A stretch of 28,154 nt of DNA, taken from a virus. The stretch spans positions 1-28,154 of IMG/VR virus record IMGVR_UViG_3300049216_000624, one strand, 5' to 3'. The notes below the pieces were generated by a model, which saw nothing but the letters and a program-made list of their open reading frames with translations, did not search any database and was not told the DNA's origin. The first letter of the stretch is position 1; every line of letters starts with the position of its first letter. Shown here one piece after another: positions 16,774 through 24,924 of the stretch. The position numbers were made by a program, and so were the translations under genes.

Positions 16774-18695
16774 GTTAGCCTCTCGATGATCTCGTTTATG
16801 ACCGATATGATTTCTAGGTTCGTGGCGGTGGTGGGCAGCGCGGTGGGTGTGTTGCTCCCGGTGGCGTTGCCGTTCATCTGCTCGACCGACGCCTTCAACG
16901 CCTGGAGGAAGGCGTACATCGCGGACGTTGCCTGCGGTGGCACCGAAGGTATCTGGGTGCTGGTGGCGACGGGCGTGGTGGGTGCCTGGGTGCCGGTGCT
17001 GAGGGTGACGTAGCCGGTCGCCACGCCGGAGGCGCTGGGTAGTGGGGTCGTGGTGTTGATGGTGCCCGTCGCCTGGGTCGTTGAGGCGTGGGCGGTAGGG
17101 ACCGGCGTGACCGCGCTGATGGCGGCCGAGGCACCTCCCGCCGAGCCAGCGGCGGCTGCGGTCGGTATGGGTGTCGTGGTGTGGATGGTCGCCGAGGCTG
17201 CTGAGGCGGTGGCTACGACCGCTGCGGTAGGTACTGGCGTCGTCGCGCCGATGACTGCTTTGGCGGTGGCACTGGCGGCTGCCGACGCTGTGGGCAGCGG
17301 CGTGGTCGTTGCGATCGCGGCAGCGGCAGTCGCTGAGCCATGTGCTGAGACTGTGGGTAGCGGTGTGGTGGCGGATGCTGCGGCTTGGGTCGTTGCGCTG
17401 GCGGCTGCTGAGACTGTGGGCTTGGGCGTGACCGCGCCGATGGCCGCCTGAGTTGTGGCGCTCGCGGCGGCCGAGACCGTGGGGATCGGTGTGGTGGCTT
17501 TGATGAACGTGAACCCGGCGAAGTAGCCGGCGATCGAGTCCATGCCGATGCCTGTGCCGCCGATGGGTGTCGCGGTGGGGGGCGCATAGGGTGCTGAGCC
17601 GCTGGTGGCCACCGCGGACACGGTGGGCTTGGGGGTCGTTGCTGACGCCGCTGCTTTGGTCGTGTTCGAGCCGATAGCAGCAGCGGTTGGCATGGGGGTC
17701 GTGGCTGCTACGGCCGCGTCGGTGGTGGCGCTCCCGACTGCTGAGGCGGTGGGTACGGGTGTGGTGGCCGCGACCGTACCGCTCGATCCCAAGGGTAGGT
17801 AGGTGATGACAATGATACCGTTGGCACCAGCGCCGCCGTTATCGTTGCCGGTGCCGCTCTCGCCCGCCGAGCCGCCGCCGCCGCCATACAGGCCGCCGTT
17901 GCCGCCGTTGGCGGGTGTGGAGTTGTTGCTGAGGCCCCCTGAGCCACCGCCACCACCGGCACCTGCGACCTGGCTAAGCGAGCTTGTCCACTCCACGCCA
18001 TTGCCGCCAGCGCCGCCCGTACCTGCCTGGTTGGTGCCGCCGTTCGACCCGAAGCCACCACCACCGCCGCCGCCATTGGTGCCCGCCCCGCCGTTGATCG
18101 AGGACGACGTGCCCCCCGCGCCCGCGCCCGAACCGGAGTAGTTATTGCCGCCGTTAGGGGGTGTTGACGTGGGTGAGGCTGTGCCGCCGCCGCCACCGCC
18201 CCCGCCGGTCCCTTGATAGTTGAAGCCGGATGCGCCCGAGTTCGCGCCCGCGCCGTTCGGGCCAGCCGCGCCGCCGCCGCCGGTATAAGCTGAGGCGTTG
18301 CCACCACCGCCACCATAGAGCGTGGTGCCGACCGCGCCCGTGGTCGAGCCGCCTTGGCCGTAGCTATTATCCCCGCCGTAGCCGCCATTTGAGCCGACCG
18401 ACGAGGTGGCGAGGGAGGTGCCGTTGAACCAGGTGCCGCCGCCGTTGCCTGAGAGCGTGTTGCTGCTCTGAATATATCCAGTGCCGCCTACGCCCACCGT
18501 GAAGTTGATGGTGGCACCTGGGGTAAGCGCAAGGTTCGTGATCTTCGAATAACCGCCACCACCGCCACCACGGCTCGACAACGCGCCACCGCCACCACCT
18601 GCACCTAGGGTTTCGATAGAGTTGGACGCGCTGTTCCAATCGGCAGGGACCGCCCAAGTTCCCGTCGTGTAAAGGAATATGACCTTGTTGGTCAT
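16770..18695 (-). CDS. Tail fibre with Gly-rich head and Thr-Pro repeat stalk
   Basis: The 641-residue protein has three parts. Residues 1-300 are a glycine-rich domain starting with TGTWAVPADWNSASNSIETLG, a type common in phage receptor-binding tips, with many GGGGG runs. Residues about 310-570 are about 11 tandem repeats of 21 residues with consensus TTPxPTxSAxxSATTxAAxxA. A final segment of about 70 residues is helical near the end. It should be a fibre or tail-associated adhesion protein. The repeats suggest an extended stalk or a surface for protein interaction. No Shine-Dalgarno is obvious, only six bases from the upstream stop, so coupling is likely. Fibre identity is well supported by the Gly-rich domain; receptor unknown. 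Confidence 0.78.
   Translation of the reverse strand: MTNKVIFLYTTGTWAVPADWNSASNSIETLGAGGGGGALSSRGGGGGGYSKITNLALTPGATINFTVGVGGTGYIQSSNTLSGNGGGTWFNGTSLATSSVGSNGGYGGDNSYGQGGSTTGAVGTTLYGGGGGNASAYTGGGGAAGPNGAGANSGASGFNYQGTGGGGGGGGTASPTSTPPNGGNNYSGSGAGAGGTSSSINGGAGTNGGGGGGGFGSNGGTNQAGTGGAGGNGVEWTSSLSQVAGAGGGGGSGGLSNNSTPANGGNGGLYGGGGGSAGESGTGNDNGGAGANGIIVITYLPLGSSGTVAATTPVPTASAVGSATTDAAVAATTPMPTAAAIGSNTTKAAASATTPKPTVSAVATSGSAPYAPPTATPIGGTGIGMDSIAGYFAGFTFIKATTPIPTVSAAASATTQAAIGAVTPKPTVSAAASATTQAAASATTPLPTVSAHGSATAAAAIATTTPLPTASAAASATAKAVIGATTPVPTAAVVATASAASATIHTTTPIPTAAAAGSAGGASAAISAVTPVPTAHASTTQATGTINTTTPLPSASGVATGYVTLSTGTQAPTTPVATSTQIPSVPPQATSAMYAFLQALKASVEQMNGNATGSNTPTALPTTATNLEIISVINEIIERLT
16995..17770 (-). 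repeat. Tandem 63-bp (21-aa) coding repeats
   Basis: About eleven degenerate units of 63 bases, in frame, encode TTP(V/M/K/I/L)PT followed by Ala/Ser-rich residues. The third unit from the N-terminal side is interrupted by about 27 extra residues containing GIGMDSIAGYFAGFTF. Units are similar but not identical at DNA level, so the array looks old or under selection rather than freshly amplified. Confidence 0.8.
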
Positions 18696-18701
18696 GCGGG
18701 C

Positions 18702-19205
18702 TTAAGGGATTGTCGCGCTCGCAGGCGGCAGCGTGGTGGACGATCCGTTGATGCACTTGAGCGCACCAGCCACAAACGCGGAGGCAGCGAGGGCGAAAGG
18801 CTTGAACTGCGCTACAGTGAAGTTGTGGATCACCCCCGATGTGTCAGGCCATGCGACGCTCTGCGTGCCGTCACAAAAAGCGCTGGTGGCAACTAGCGAA
18901 AGAAATTCCGCCATGAAGTGTGGAATCGAAGTAGCATCTACTGCGTAAGTGCCATTTAAGCTGGGCGTGCTGACGCTAGTGATGGTGATGCCATTGTTTA
19001 CCAGCGTGTTTGCTTGCTGCGCGAGGCCCGGTGTGGTTGGGGCGGGCGGCGGTGCCATGCCTTGAACTAAGGTCGAAGGGTAGGGGCCAAGAACTGCGCC
19101 GAGAGGGGTCGTGAAGACATACGAACCTTGCGCGCCCGTAATTATGACATCAGGGTCGAAGGCGTATTGCTGGTTGTTATCGGTGGGATCATAGAAAAAT
19201 TGCAT
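18702..19205 (-). CDS. Tail-associated protein with DUF4376-like C-terminus
   Basis: The 167-residue protein starts with MQFFYDPTDNNQQYAF, a phage tail-fibre-linked type of N-terminus, has a Pro-rich hinge (MAPPPAPTTPG, about 50-60), and a C-terminal half containing VAWPDTSGVIHNFTVAQFKPFALAASAF that resembles the DUF4376 domain often found on fibre or assembly proteins. It lies between two fibre-type genes. GGGAG precedes the ATG and overlaps the end of the upstream gene. It may be a fibre-assembly partner; the exact role is unknown. Confidence 0.65.
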   Translation of the reverse strand: MQFFYDPTDNNQQYAFDPDVIITGAQGSYVFTTPLGAVLGPYPSTLVQGMAPPPAPTTPGLAQQANTLVNNGITITSVSTPSLNGTYAVDATSIPHFMAEFLSLVATSAFCDGTQSVAWPDTSGVIHNFTVAQFKPFALAASAFVAGALKCINGSSTTLPPASATIP

Positions 19206-19208
19206 CGC

Positions 19209-20258
19209 TTACCACTCCCACCAGAGATCAATTGTGATTGTTCCCGTGATTGAGTTTGTCACCTCGTAGGTCTGCCCTGCCGGGACGATCATCATGAGCA
19301 TGATGTACCCTGTCGCGCTCGAAGAATAAATAATGTTCCCGTTGACGTAGCCGTTGGCGGATGCAGTGGAAGGCACGTTTAATGCGATTGATAAAACCCT
19401 GGGGCGTCCGCTCGAATTGGTGTACATCGTGCCTATCGCGCGAGAGCCCGACACGTTCGAGTAGCTATTCGATGAGACACCACCGAGAACTTGCCCGATC
19501 TGCACAGCCTCATTCACATTCACCGCTTGCGCTACAACCGCGCGGCCCGTGGTGCTTGCGCGCCAGTTGGTGCCGTCGGCAACCAAGAAAATTTCTTGGT
19601 TGTATGAGATGGGCATCACGTAGCTGGCCGTGGCTGTCCCATCAGGTAAAACAATCGCGCCCGCCGGGGCTGTAATCGTTACAGCATACGATCCGTTTCC
19701 ATAGACAGAATAATTTAACCCAGCCGCATTGGTCGGCAGCGTGTATGTCGCTGCTCCGGTAAGGCCCGTTGACAAGATCGTGCTGCCAGACTGAGCGGCG
19801 GTGAGTGTGGTTGACGCGCTCAAGGTGATGATATTCGACCCGTCCGCGCCGTTCTTCGTCACCTGCGCCAGCATGGTGTTGTCGATGAGGCCGCTCGCGT
19901 TCAGCGCGACCGGGATACCTTGGCTGCCTGAGCCCGCGCTGGTCTGGACCGGCGACGGCGAGACCACCTGGATATCGCAAGTGGCCCCGGCAAAGCTAAC
20001 GAGCCCACCTGCGTTTGAACTCTCGATCACTGTAGCGCGTGTGAACGAGTTGCCAGATGTTGTGTAGATACCTTTACCGATCTCCCACGCATTATTCGCG
20101 TAGTCGAAGATGCCGTAGATAATCTGCGCCCCGTTGGTGATCGTGCTCGTAAAGGTCTGGAAGCCGCCAACCTGTGCGACGCCAGGCAGCGCGACAGCGC
20201 CCGTGCCTGTGACGGTGCCGCGCTCCCACACCCGCGCCTTGAACAGAGTGGCTGTCAT
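19209..20258 (-). CDS. Putative tail fibre/tail spike-type protein
   Basis: The 349-residue protein begins with a region (about 8-100) of alternating Gly and beta-strand residues, including RVWERGTVTGTGAVALPG and YANNAWEIGKGIYTTSG, a pattern seen at the N-terminus of many phage fibre proteins that attach to the tail. The rest is beta-rich with few charged residues and ends in IDLWWEW. It is three bases downstream of the 137-aa gene and directly upstream of other tail genes. No catalytic motif is seen. Fibre identity is inferred from the N-terminal pattern and neighbours. Confidence 0.7.
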   Translation of the reverse strand: MTATLFKARVWERGTVTGTGAVALPGVAQVGGFQTFTSTITNGAQIIYGIFDYANNAWEIGKGIYTTSGNSFTRATVIESSNAGGLVSFAGATCDIQVVSPSPVQTSAGSGSQGIPVALNASGLIDNTMLAQVTKNGADGSNIITLSASTTLTAAQSGSTILSTGLTGAATYTLPTNAAGLNYSVYGNGSYAVTITAPAGAIVLPDGTATASYVMPISYNQEIFLVADGTNWRASTTGRAVVAQAVNVNEAVQIGQVLGGVSSNSYSNVSGSRAIGTMYTNSSGRPRVLSIALNVPSTASANGYVNGNIIYSSSATGYIMLMMIVPAGQTYEVTNSITGTITIDLWWEW

Positions 20259-20261
20259 TTA

Positions 20262-20675
20262 TTAGCCTTCGGTGATGACGCAGGAGGTGACGTTGACGGG
20301 AGCGCCCGACGTGATCGTATCCGGCGTCATGATGACGCTGGTGCCGCTGGTGCCGCAGTCCAGGTCAACCACGCCCACGCCAGCCGAGGTGCAGATGCGT
20401 GCGAAGCCCGGTGTGCCGGTGGCGACCCCGTTAGCAGATGTGATGGCGTTGGCCGTCAGGTACGCTGACGCGCCGCCCGAGACGCCGTTGGTCACGGTGC
20501 CGAAGGTGGCCGAGCAGGACAGGGTGGCGAGCAAGGTTCCTGCTGGCGTCACAGACGCATCGGCCGGCGGGGAGCCGGTGTAAAACTTAATCAGCCCGCT
20601 CGCGCCGATGGCGGTGAGGATCGCGGAAGCGCGGGCCGACTTCACGGTGACGGCGTTGAAACTGCAAACAGCCAT
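20262..20675 (-). CDS. Small beta-rich tail-associated protein
   Basis: This 137-residue protein has the pattern IKFYTGSPPADASVTPAG followed by LLATLSCSATFG and ends in VTSCVITEG. I have seen this layout in conserved phage proteins encoded next to tail fibres, generally annotated as hypothetical. It is Thr/Ser/Ala-rich with little charge, consistent with a structural role on the virion surface. AAAGGAC precedes the ATG at good spacing. The function is not established. Confidence 0.65.
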   Translation of the reverse strand: MAVCSFNAVTVKSARASAILTAIGASGLIKFYTGSPPADASVTPAGTLLATLSCSATFGTVTNGVSGGASAYLTANAITSANGVATGTPGFARICTSAGVGVVDLDCGTSGTSVIMTPDTITSGAPVNVTSCVITEG

Positions 20676-20687
20676 GGGCTTTGTCCT

Positions 20688-22508
20688 TTACTGGAGTTCT
20701 CGTACTGAGGGGGCTACCGCGAGGCTCGTGACCTCGATGTTGCCAGTGACCTGCATCGTCAGGCTATGCGTGCGGAAAGGTGGGATACGCTGCGGGTTCT
20801 CGCTGTACATCGTCAGCGCGATCTGCACGTCGTTGTCCTCGTCGATAAGCTGGACCTGCACATAGGCGGTCAGGCTTGCGTTCGGGATCGGGGTAAGCTG
20901 GGAGTCGGCGATCCGATACTGGCAGATGCGTGAACCGCAGATCGGGTTGCTCGCCTGCCCGGCGGTGATGAGCGCCTGGTTGGTGGCCTCGATCCCAGCG
21001 AGAGCCTGCGCGTAAAGCTCCTGCACCGTGGTATTGGAGTAGTCCGCGTCAACCTTGATGGCGCTGAACGTCGTATCGTGGCCCAGGTAAAATCGTTTCG
21101 ACTGCCAGATATAATTCACGGTGGTCATCTCGTTGCCGTCGAACTGGTAGATCGCATTATCGACCGAGTTCACGTAGTAGAAATCCCGGTTCGCCTGATC
21201 GACCGTGACCGCCGTTGGTGTGATCGAGAGGAACGTCAGGTTTGGCATGTCGGATGGGTCGAGCATCAGACCGCCCGAGGCGCGGGTGGCCCCGTCGAAG
21301 AACGCGACGTACTCGTTGTCGTACATCAGCGCGGTCATCGAGGCTGGGTTGAGGGCTTGCCAGTCCTGGCGGCGGAACCACTTGGTCGATACCAAGTCCT
21401 GCTTGATGTAGCCGATCTGGACGATGCCCTCGGGTGACGCATAGACCGAGCCGTACTCCGAGGACGCGATCGACCGCTTCGAGATGCAGGGTTGCGGCAA
21501 CGGAACATTCTGGATGCTGAACGTCGTCGGGTCCGTACCGGCAAGCAGGTAGGGCTGCACGTCGGTCAGGATTACAAGCGTCTGGCCCCACACGCTGAGG
21601 CCGACCACATTCGCCGCGAACGATACCGCGTAGCTCTCGGGCCAGGCGTGATGGTAGTAGGGCACGCAGAAATACACAGTGTTCCCCGCGAAGCCTGCCA
21701 TCAGACCGCCCGGCATGTCCACGATGCCGATCATGGTGGCCGGTGGCTCGTTCCAGCCCAGGCTCGGGAGCGGTTGGCCCAGGCTGATGGCCGGCACATT
21801 GTCGGTGAAGGTGTACGGCAGCGGGTGCGCTGCGAAGTCTACCTCAGCAACCTGTAGGAAAGTGACCTCACCGCTGGTCCCGGTGGTGGCGCGATAGATG
21901 CGCAAGCCCGTGATATTGTACCCGGAGGTCGGTGGTGAGGCGAAGTTGCTGATGGCAACGGTGCCATCCACCGTGATCGTGACTTGGGCACTCGCGGGTG
22001 ATGGTGCGCTCTCCTCGACGATCGCGCCGAAGGTGCTGATATACGTGTAAACGTAGGTCAGCGTTTGATAGTATGTCGAGGTGCCGTTGGTCCCGACGAC
22101 GGTGGGTGCGCTGGTCGGTGCGGCCACGCCCATCTTGAGCCAGGCGTTCGGTCGGCCCGCGCCGCCGGTCGCCATGGCATAATTGGTTTTCTTCGGGAAG
22201 CTATCTCCGGTGTAGTAGATGCGGCCGTCGCTTGTGTCGGCAAGCTGGCCCTTGGCGACATCCACATCCGTAGCCCAGCCCAGGAAGACAGGCGACATGG
22301 ACGATCCCTGGGGTGGGTACAACCGGAAGATTGAACGGCAGTTGGTGACCGGCGCTGCCTGCATGTAGAGCGGCCCGTTGAACGGGCGGATGCTGCCGGC
22401 GTAGAGTTTTGCATCGCGCGTGGTAGACGCGCCATTCGGCGGCAGAGCCGTCGCGTTTAACCGCGGCGTCTCCCCGTCGAAGGACGAAATCTTTATCGCG
22501 CCGGACAT
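20688..22508 (-). CDS. Large tail/nozzle-type structural protein
   Basis: The 606-residue protein is beta-rich. The middle contains NTVYFCVPYYHHAWPESY, VVGLSVWGQTLVILTD, CISKRSIASSEYGSVYASPEGIV (about residues 290-370), a pattern typical of large podovirus tail proteins that form the lower tail tube or nozzle. A fibronectin-like stretch (about 150-230) precedes it. It probably assembles onto the adaptor ring formed by upstream gene products. Its ATG lies three bases after the stop of the preceding gene (TAACACATG), so coupling is likely as there is no good Shine-Dalgarno. Tail identity is strong; equivalence to a specific model protein such as T7 gp12 is only structural inference. Confidence 0.75.
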   Translation of the reverse strand: MSGAIKISSFDGETPRLNATALPPNGASTTRDAKLYAGSIRPFNGPLYMQAAPVTNCRSIFRLYPPQGSSMSPVFLGWATDVDVAKGQLADTSDGRIYYTGDSFPKKTNYAMATGGAGRPNAWLKMGVAAPTSAPTVVGTNGTSTYYQTLTYVYTYISTFGAIVEESAPSPASAQVTITVDGTVAISNFASPPTSGYNITGLRIYRATTGTSGEVTFLQVAEVDFAAHPLPYTFTDNVPAISLGQPLPSLGWNEPPATMIGIVDMPGGLMAGFAGNTVYFCVPYYHHAWPESYAVSFAANVVGLSVWGQTLVILTDVQPYLLAGTDPTTFSIQNVPLPQPCISKRSIASSEYGSVYASPEGIVQIGYIKQDLVSTKWFRRQDWQALNPASMTALMYDNEYVAFFDGATRASGGLMLDPSDMPNLTFLSITPTAVTVDQANRDFYYVNSVDNAIYQFDGNEMTTVNYIWQSKRFYLGHDTTFSAIKVDADYSNTTVQELYAQALAGIEATNQALITAGQASNPICGSRICQYRIADSQLTPIPNASLTAYVQVQLIDEDNDVQIALTMYSENPQRIPPFRTHSLTMQVTGNIEVTSLAVAPSVRELQ

Positions 22509-22511
22509 GTG

Positions 22512-22799
22512 TTAGGACTTCGCGGCGTCCACGCCGAGAGCACCCTTGGGTGCCGGTGCGGGCGGTGCCGGTGGGTTCTGTCCAGACTGCTGCGCGGCGG
22601 TCGCCGCGGCAACCATATCGGCCTGCACCTTCTCGCGGATGCGATCGGCAAGCTCCTCACCATCCTCGGTAAGCTCGAAGGCGTGGGCTGTGCGTTTGGC
22701 GAAGCACACGTTCCCGCGACCGGGCACGAGCGCGATGACGTGACCGCCGACAGAGTGACCGCCGGAAAACTCGACGATCTGATCCCAGGTGATATCCAT
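22512..22799 (-). CDS. Small conserved phage protein, unknown
   Basis: This 95-residue protein starts MDITWDQIVEFSGGHSVGG and carries a charged helix (TEDGEELADRIREKVQADM, about 42-60) and a Pro/Ala tail. I chose the ATG at 22799 because it shares a base with the stop of the small upstream ORF (TAATG) and has AAAGGA upstream; an in-frame ATG 42 bases earlier would overlap that ORF. The function is unknown. It sits in the run of small genes between the collar fibre and the large tail protein. Confidence 0.6.
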   Translation of the reverse strand: MDITWDQIVEFSGGHSVGGHVIALVPGRGNVCFAKRTAHAFELTEDGEELADRIREKVQADMVAAATAAQQSGQNPPAPPAPAPKGALGVDAAKS

Positions 22800-22939
22800 T
22801 AGATGTTTGATCCTTTTTTCATGGTTGGGGGTTTCGGCCACTTGGCCGCGTCCTTGCTCGGCACCTTGTTCGTGGTGCGGACAAGCTTTGGTTTCGGCGG
22901 GGCCGGCGGCTTAGGCGGCCCCTTGACGCTGCGGCCCAC
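22799..22939 (-). CDS. Tiny Pro/Lys-rich ORF with GTG start
   Basis: A 46-residue reading frame starts with GTG two bases after the stop of the gene at 22942-23133 and ends in TAATG, sharing a base with the next start. The peptide is basic and Pro-rich (KGPPKPPAPPKPK near residues 6-18). The close packing at both ends is the main evidence that it is translated; there is no strong Shine-Dalgarno and no recognised family. The alternative is that it is spacer that happens to be open. Confidence 0.45.
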   Translation of the reverse strand: MGRSVKGPPKPPAPPKPKLVRTTNKVPSKDAAKWPKPPTMKKGSNI

Positions 22940-22941
22940 GC

Positions 22942-23133
22942 TTAGCTCTGCGGGGCTTTGCCGCCATAGGGGCCGTCGAGCAGCACGCCTTTGACGCTGG
23001 AGATTTTCTTCGCACCGGCTTTCTTGCCGTTGAGTTGCAGCATGTCAGATGTCGGCACGCCGTCGCCGCCACTCATCTTGGTGCCCATCGGGTTAACGGG
23101 CTTCATCTTGGTGGTTCCGCTGAGGGACTTCAT
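22942..23133 (-). CDS. Small Lys/Gly-rich phage protein
   Basis: This 63-residue protein (MKSLSGTTKMKPVNPMG at the start) is basic and Gly/Lys-rich, with no cysteines and no membrane segment. AAAGG precedes the ATG. Small basic proteins of this kind are common in late operons and may be minor virion components or DNA-associated. I recognise no family. Confidence 0.55.
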   Translation of the reverse strand: MKSLSGTTKMKPVNPMGTKMSGGDGVPTSDMLQLNGKKAGAKKISSVKGVLLDGPYGGKAPQS

Positions 23134-23199
23134 GGCAGGAGCCTTTCATAAATCTGTGAGCATGTGTTAGCAGATTGCCTGTTGGTAGGCCAGAACTAT
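23134..23199 (-). promoter_or_regulatory. Intergenic gap with a TGTTAGC site
   Basis: This is the largest gap in the late operon (66 bases). It holds one TGTTAGC heptamer (23165-23171) in the extended form ATGTGTTAGCAG shared with the promoter spacer near 2196. No promoter hexamers are clear on the minus strand. Confidence 0.4.
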
Positions 23200-23493
23200 C
23201 TAGGTGCGCCGGGAGGTCTGGATGGCGCGGGTGAGGCGTTCTTCCATCTTCTGGAAGTCTTCCTTGGTTGGTAGGGACGCCACGCGGTCAATGATCCCCT
23301 CACGATGGAGGCGGTTCGTCTCGCGATCGAGTTCGATTTTCTTGTCCAATGCCGCCTCCATTACCTGCGCTTCTGCCCGCAAGCGGTTCTCCACCTCAGC
23401 GATCCGGCCGTAGATGTGCAGCGCCACGGTGCCGATGCCTCCGAGGATTGCAAAAACGATCGAGACGATCTCGAAGAACGTTGCATCTGTCAT
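23200..23493 (-). CDS. Single-membrane-span coiled-coil protein, possible holin
   Basis: The 97-residue protein has one N-terminal hydrophobic segment (about residues 6-28, FEIVSIVFAILGGIGTVALH) followed by a charged coiled-coil candidate (about 32-90, rich in Glu, Arg and Lys). One membrane span plus a coiled coil is seen in small phage lysis or membrane-anchoring proteins. It could be a holin, or a tail or membrane protein of the DUF2730 type. No endolysin gene is recognised beside it, which weakens the holin reading. AGAAGGTG lies upstream of the ATG. Confidence 0.6.
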   Translation of the reverse strand: MTDATFFEIVSIVFAILGGIGTVALHIYGRIAEVENRLRAEAQVMEAALDKKIELDRETNRLHREGIIDRVASLPTKEDFQKMEERLTRAIQTSRRT

Positions 23494-23523
23494 CTAGTGC
23501 CGTCACCTTCTGGGCTAGAGTAG

Positions 23524-23658
23524 TTACTTGCCCTTCTTCGCAGGCGGCACGCCGAGCATCTTGTCGAGCTTTTTATCTGTCTTCGAGCCGGGCTTGATGC
23601 CTGCCTTCTTGTCCATCTTGGCATCTTGCTTCGCGCTCATCTTCGGTTTCATGGTCAT
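23524..23658 (-). CDS. Tiny lysine-rich phage protein
   Basis: This 44-residue ORF is very basic (about one third Lys; MSAKQDAKMDKKAGIK near residues 7-22) and ends in KKGK. AAGGGA lies seven bases before the ATG at 23658, a convincing ribosome-binding site; a second in-frame ATG two codons later is possible. It is packed between the collar fibre and the membrane protein gene. The composition suggests nucleic-acid or capsid contact. Function unknown. Confidence 0.6.
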   Translation of the reverse strand: MTMKPKMSAKQDAKMDKKAGIKPGSKTDKKLDKMLGVPPAKKGK

Positions 23659-23672
23659 CGTTGTATCCCTTC

Positions 23673-24923
23673 TTAGTAACTGATGCAGATCAGTACTGCC
23701 ATGTTCTTCGGTGCAGTCTCCGCGCCACCAGCGTTTACGTTGGTGAGGCCGATATTGGCGTAGGACGCGGTGATTGAGATGCTGGCATATCCGGTGCCTG
23801 TGGTGTTGCCGTTCGTGACTTCGCCATTGGAGCCAGAGTTGATGTTGCTCTCAAACGAACCGTAGCCATTACCTTGCAGTATTTGTCCGGGCACAGTGTG
23901 CGTGTGCCCGCTGTCACTACCTCCGTGGGTGTGCGCAGTCTGTGACAGGTAGTTGGCGTGCTGGTGGGTGGCGTACATGTCAGCTTGGTAGCTGGCGAAT
24001 GTGCGGCCTGGATCGAGCCCGCGGCCGTTGTCCCAGCCCCGCAGGAACATGCCACGGTAATCTGGCAGGTTGAAGGTGGTTGACCCATCTCCTACGCCGT
24101 ACGTCGCGCCGATCTGTGCGAACAGGCGGGCATAGGTCGTGCGGCTGACGACCGCGCCATTGGCGACGAGCCACCCGGCGGGCGGTGTGATCCCGGCAAA
24201 TGCGTCGATCCTGCCGGGCGGGTTCAGGATGCTGGGTGGTAGTTTACCTTGGGAGTTCGTGATGAGCACGAGGCCACCAGCGCCCGCGTTCAGGGTCGAT
24301 AGGTACACAACCTCGGCGATGCCGCCGCCGATGACCTCGCCACCGGAGAGCGGGTTCTGCGCAAGGTCGTAAACCGGCAGCGCGGTTAGCCCGTTCGCAA
24401 CGAGTGTGGTGGGGCCTGTGTTGTTGACAGTGGTGCCGATGCGTAAAGCCATGCCGTTCACCCAGGAGGTGAAGGCGGGGGATGTGACCACGTTCATCGC
24501 GTTGGTGGCACCCGTATCTACACCGAAGATCAGGCCACCGGCCTGCACCTGGCTGGCCGGAACCGCGTCGTTCTCGGCCGTGGCCACAGCCACCGGCAAC
24601 GGGTTCGCGACGGTAAAGCCGCTCTGCAAGAAGGCGTTTAAGTCGGCCGCGGTGATCCGCTGCTCGATGCTGTCACCGATGTTGAACGTGCCGGCCGTAG
24701 TACCCTGTTGCGCGCGAACTACTGTGAGGGTGTCCGAGGCGTTAGCTGTGACCCTGACGATCTCGTAGGTGCTGGCGTTGTACAGCACGGCATAGAAAAA
24801 GTTGCCGCCCGATATCGTGGGGAACAGCGCGCCCTGACCTGACTGGAGATAGATCACGGTGGCACCAGGTGCCAGCGCGTTGGTCAGCTTGCCCAGGGCC
24901 TCGTTGGCATAAAGAGCTACCAT
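23673..24923 (-). CDS. Tail fibre with phage tail collar domain
   Basis: The 416-residue protein has an N-terminal beta-rich region and a C-terminal collar domain, recognised by FAGITPPAGWLVANGAVVSR, YARLFAQIGATYG, TTFNLPDYRGMFLRGWDNG and the closing GGAETAPKNMAVLICISY. His-rich HQHANYLSQTAHTHGGSD and HTHT segments resemble the metal-binding tips of such fibres. It should act in host recognition. I set the start at 24923 because CGAGGAT precedes this ATG, one base after the upstream stop (TAACATG); the in-frame ATG 39 bases further upstream overlaps the previous gene. Confidence 0.88.
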   Translation of the reverse strand: MVALYANEALGKLTNALAPGATVIYLQSGQGALFPTISGGNFFYAVLYNASTYEIVRVTANASDTLTVVRAQQGTTAGTFNIGDSIEQRITAADLNAFLQSGFTVANPLPVAVATAENDAVPASQVQAGGLIFGVDTGATNAMNVVTSPAFTSWVNGMALRIGTTVNNTGPTTLVANGLTALPVYDLAQNPLSGGEVIGGGIAEVVYLSTLNAGAGGLVLITNSQGKLPPSILNPPGRIDAFAGITPPAGWLVANGAVVSRTTYARLFAQIGATYGVGDGSTTFNLPDYRGMFLRGWDNGRGLDPGRTFASYQADMYATHQHANYLSQTAHTHGGSDSGHTHTVPGQILQGNGYGSFESNINSGSNGEVTNGNTTGTGYASISITASYANIGLTNVNAGGAETAPKNMAVLICISY

Positions 24924-24924
24924 G

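Noticed and set aside
16995-17770. CRISPR-like array
   Set aside because: The repeats are contiguous 63-bp coding units without unique spacers, in frame with a fibre gene.
22800-22841. Start of the 95-aa gene at 22841
   Set aside because: It would overlap the 46-aa ORF for most of its extension; the TAATG junction at 22799 with AAAGGA upstream is a better start.
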